Shown here: piece by piece, positions 62,858-64,000 of the stretch
How the letters are laid out: each line of letters begins with the position of its first letter
Numbering within the stretch: the first letter of the stretch is position 1
NCBI GenBank assembly: GCA_035255485.1
Contig: DATEZO010000181.1
Location: 4,545 to 68,544 of the forward strand
Source: DATEZO01 sp035255485
GTDB lineage: Bacteria > Pseudomonadota > Gammaproteobacteria > Burkholderiales > Burkholderiaceae_D
Direction of reading: 5' to 3'
Length of the DNA stretch: 64,000 nt
Position numbers and translations under genes: made by a program
The notes under the pieces: model-generated
Databases searched by the model: none
What the model was told of the DNA's origin: nothing
The model's input: the letters and a program-made list of their open reading frames with translations, nothing else

Positions 62858-63357
62858 ATATTCTTGAAGCATTTGAAATCGCTTCCGAAATTCGGACAAT
62901 CGGTGAGCAATTGCGTGCCGAGCAGCCGGATCAGCAAGCTGTAAATGATACGCTTGACGGATTGGCATGGCCGCTCGATGAAAAACTCGAATCGCTGGCA
63001 AAGTTGCGCCGGATGCTGGCGGGTGCGCGCGATGCGAGACTGGAGCGTGCCGAGAGCCTGCGCGAGCAGGCGCTGCGCGACGACGCTGCAATTGAACATG
63101 TCGAATCCCTGATTCAGTCGCTGTTGCAGGCGTCAGGCCGGGAGCGTGCGCAAACCGGCTTGTTCAGTTTTGCGTTGTACAAGAAAGCTGCCGTGGCGGC
63201 GATCGACGATGCGACCCGAATACCGGAGATTTACATGCGACATCCGTCGCCACCACCTCCTGCTCCCGACAAGCATGCCATTCTGGCGGCGCTGAAAGCC
63301 GGAAAAGAAGTGCCCGGCGCGCATCTGGAAGAGGGCGTGCGGCTCTCCATCAAGTAA
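62854..63357 (+). CDS. Gp157-like phage protein
   Basis: A 167-residue protein resembling the siphovirus Gp157 family (also linked to phage resistance in Streptococcus). The first ~95 residues are two long charged helices (NILEAFEIASEIRTIGEQ and ARLERAESLREQALRD) and the rest is a compact domain with the Pro-rich SPPPPAPDK. No catalytic residues are evident. It is translated with the ATPase gene. Confidence 0.8.
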   Translation: MNILEAFEIASEIRTIGEQLRAEQPDQQAVNDTLDGLAWPLDEKLESLAKLRRMLAGARDARLERAESLREQALRDDAAIEHVESLIQSLLQASGRERAQTGLFSFALYKKAAVAAIDDATRIPEIYMRHPSPPPPAPDKHAILAALKAGKEVPGAHLEEGVRLSIK

Positions 63358-63381
63358 TCAATCTTTAAATCAAGGACTTCC

Positions 63382-63900
63382 ATGGCATCCGTGAATAAAG
63401 TAATCATCATAGGCAATCTGGGGCGCGATCCTGAAGCGCGTTATACGGCAAGCGGCGATTGCATTTGCCATATGAATGTCGCCACTTCGGAAAAGCGGGT
63501 TGATCGACTCTCGGGCGAAAAAAAGGAACTGACCGAATGGCACCGCATCGTGCTGTACCGAAAGCTGGGCGAAACTGCGGTCCAATATCTGAAAAAAGGC
63601 GAGGCAGTATATGTGGAAGGACGCCTGCAGACCCGCAAGTGGACCGACAAGGAAGGCAATGACCGCTACACGACTGAAATTGTGGCGGATCATATGCAAA
63701 TGCTTGGCGGCCATCAGCATGACTACGAATTCCACGACAGCAGCGTGAATGACGGTACGGAAGACCCGACCTCGTATGTCGATGCATCGACGCACCGTTC
63801 ACAGCAGCATACGCCGGCATCACGCAGCGGTTATGGCAAGCGGGCACAGCAAAAAGAGCAAAAGGGCGGGCGGCAATATACCGACGAAATCCCGTTTTGA
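63382..63900 (+). CDS. ssb: Single-stranded DNA-binding protein, phage-encoded type
   Basis: A 172-residue SSB: an OB domain (MASVNKVIIIGNLGRDPEA, then AVYVEGRLQTRKWTDKEG) followed by a Gln/Ser-rich linker and the acidic tip DEIPF that recruits partner proteins. The chromosomal SSB normally ends DDDIPF; this one is shorter in the linker. Placed after Sak4-like and Gp157-like genes, it completes a recombination/replication module of a prophage. Confidence 0.92.
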   Translation: MASVNKVIIIGNLGRDPEARYTASGDCICHMNVATSEKRVDRLSGEKKELTEWHRIVLYRKLGETAVQYLKKGEAVYVEGRLQTRKWTDKEGNDRYTTEIVADHMQMLGGHQHDYEFHDSSVNDGTEDPTSYVDASTHRSQQHTPASRSGYGKRAQQKEQKGGRQYTDEIPF

Positions 63901-63932
63901 GGTGGAATAACGCAATAGCTGTAAACAACTCG

Positions 63933-63961
63933 GCCCAGTCATTGATTTGACTGGGCTTTTT
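63933..63961 (+). terminator. Intrinsic terminator after ssb
   Basis: GCCCAGTCA (63933-63941) pairs perfectly with TGACTGGGC (63948-63956) around TTGATT, followed by TTTTT. It closes the three-gene phage module. Confidence 0.92.
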
Positions 63962-64000
63962 CATGTGCACCCGGCACGGCGTACTTACCTGGAGGTGAAA

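Overview
The window looks like chromosomal DNA of a betaproteobacterium in the order Burkholderiales, most likely the family Oxalobacteraceae (a Herminiimonas/Collimonas-like organism). This is inferred from protein flavour and gene order: the mltG-tmk-holB-pilZ-tatD block, the ccoI-ccoS-ccoNOQP-ccoG-ccoH cluster beside an Fnr gene, DUF1631, DUF4124 and DUF4936 proteins, and the ratA-rnfH pair beside smpB. Almost all of it is ordinary, densely packed core genome. The last ~3 kb is the early region of a prophage or related element. I see no rRNA, tRNA or CRISPR array.

Layout. 1-2.2 kb: end of lpxB, then rnhB and a SpoU methyltransferase. 3.2-6.6 kb: divergent ppsR/ppsA, the PEP synthase and its regulator. 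6.9-10.2 kb: nfeD-stomatin pair, smpB, ratA-rnfH and a DUF4124 protein. 10.3-17.1 kb: a GTP-centred block with guaB, a GAF-diguanylate cyclase, guaA, queE, queD, tadA and ldcA. 17.1-24.1 kb: an epimerase remnant, an ABC-F protein and NAD synthesis genes (nadA-nadC, with nadB convergent). 24.2-29.7 kb: a penicillin-acylase-type Ntn hydrolase, a c-di-GMP-I riboswitch before a lipoprotein lytic transglycosylase, and an MFS symporter. 30-43.2 kb: a thiolase, a hemN remnant, the cbb3 oxidase locus (FNR box before ccoN), fnr, and an SDR-thioesterase pair. 43.3-50.8 kb: TANGO2-like, DUF4936, ygfZ, mltG, tmk, holB, pilZ, an acetyltransferase, tatD and an ankyrin protein. 51-55.9 kb: a Ser/Gly/Thr-rich secreted protein, DUF1631 and serA. 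55.9-60.9 kb: an Rrf2/NsrR regulator, a periplasmic binding protein paired with a transmembrane GGDEF-EAL protein, and a GST. 61-64 kb: phage regulator, ATPase (Sak4-like), Gp157-like protein and SSB.

How the parts connect. Cyclic-di-GMP recurs: a cyclase between guaB and guaA, a riboswitch before a wall hydrolase, a PilZ protein and a GGDEF-EAL membrane protein with its own periplasmic binding protein. The Fnr-like regulator keeps all four cluster cysteines and a perfect FNR box precedes ccoN, so oxygen control of the cbb3 oxidase is readable from sequence. Two near-identical palindromes before the thiolase and before the SDR-thioesterase pair suggest one shared regulator.

The least explained signal is a dispersed element present four times (2888, 22014, 43272, 54400). 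Each copy is exactly 74 nt, in the same orientation, downstream of a gene, starts with the same AAATAC half-stem and ends in ATAC-TCCCC. I do not recognise it as a named family.
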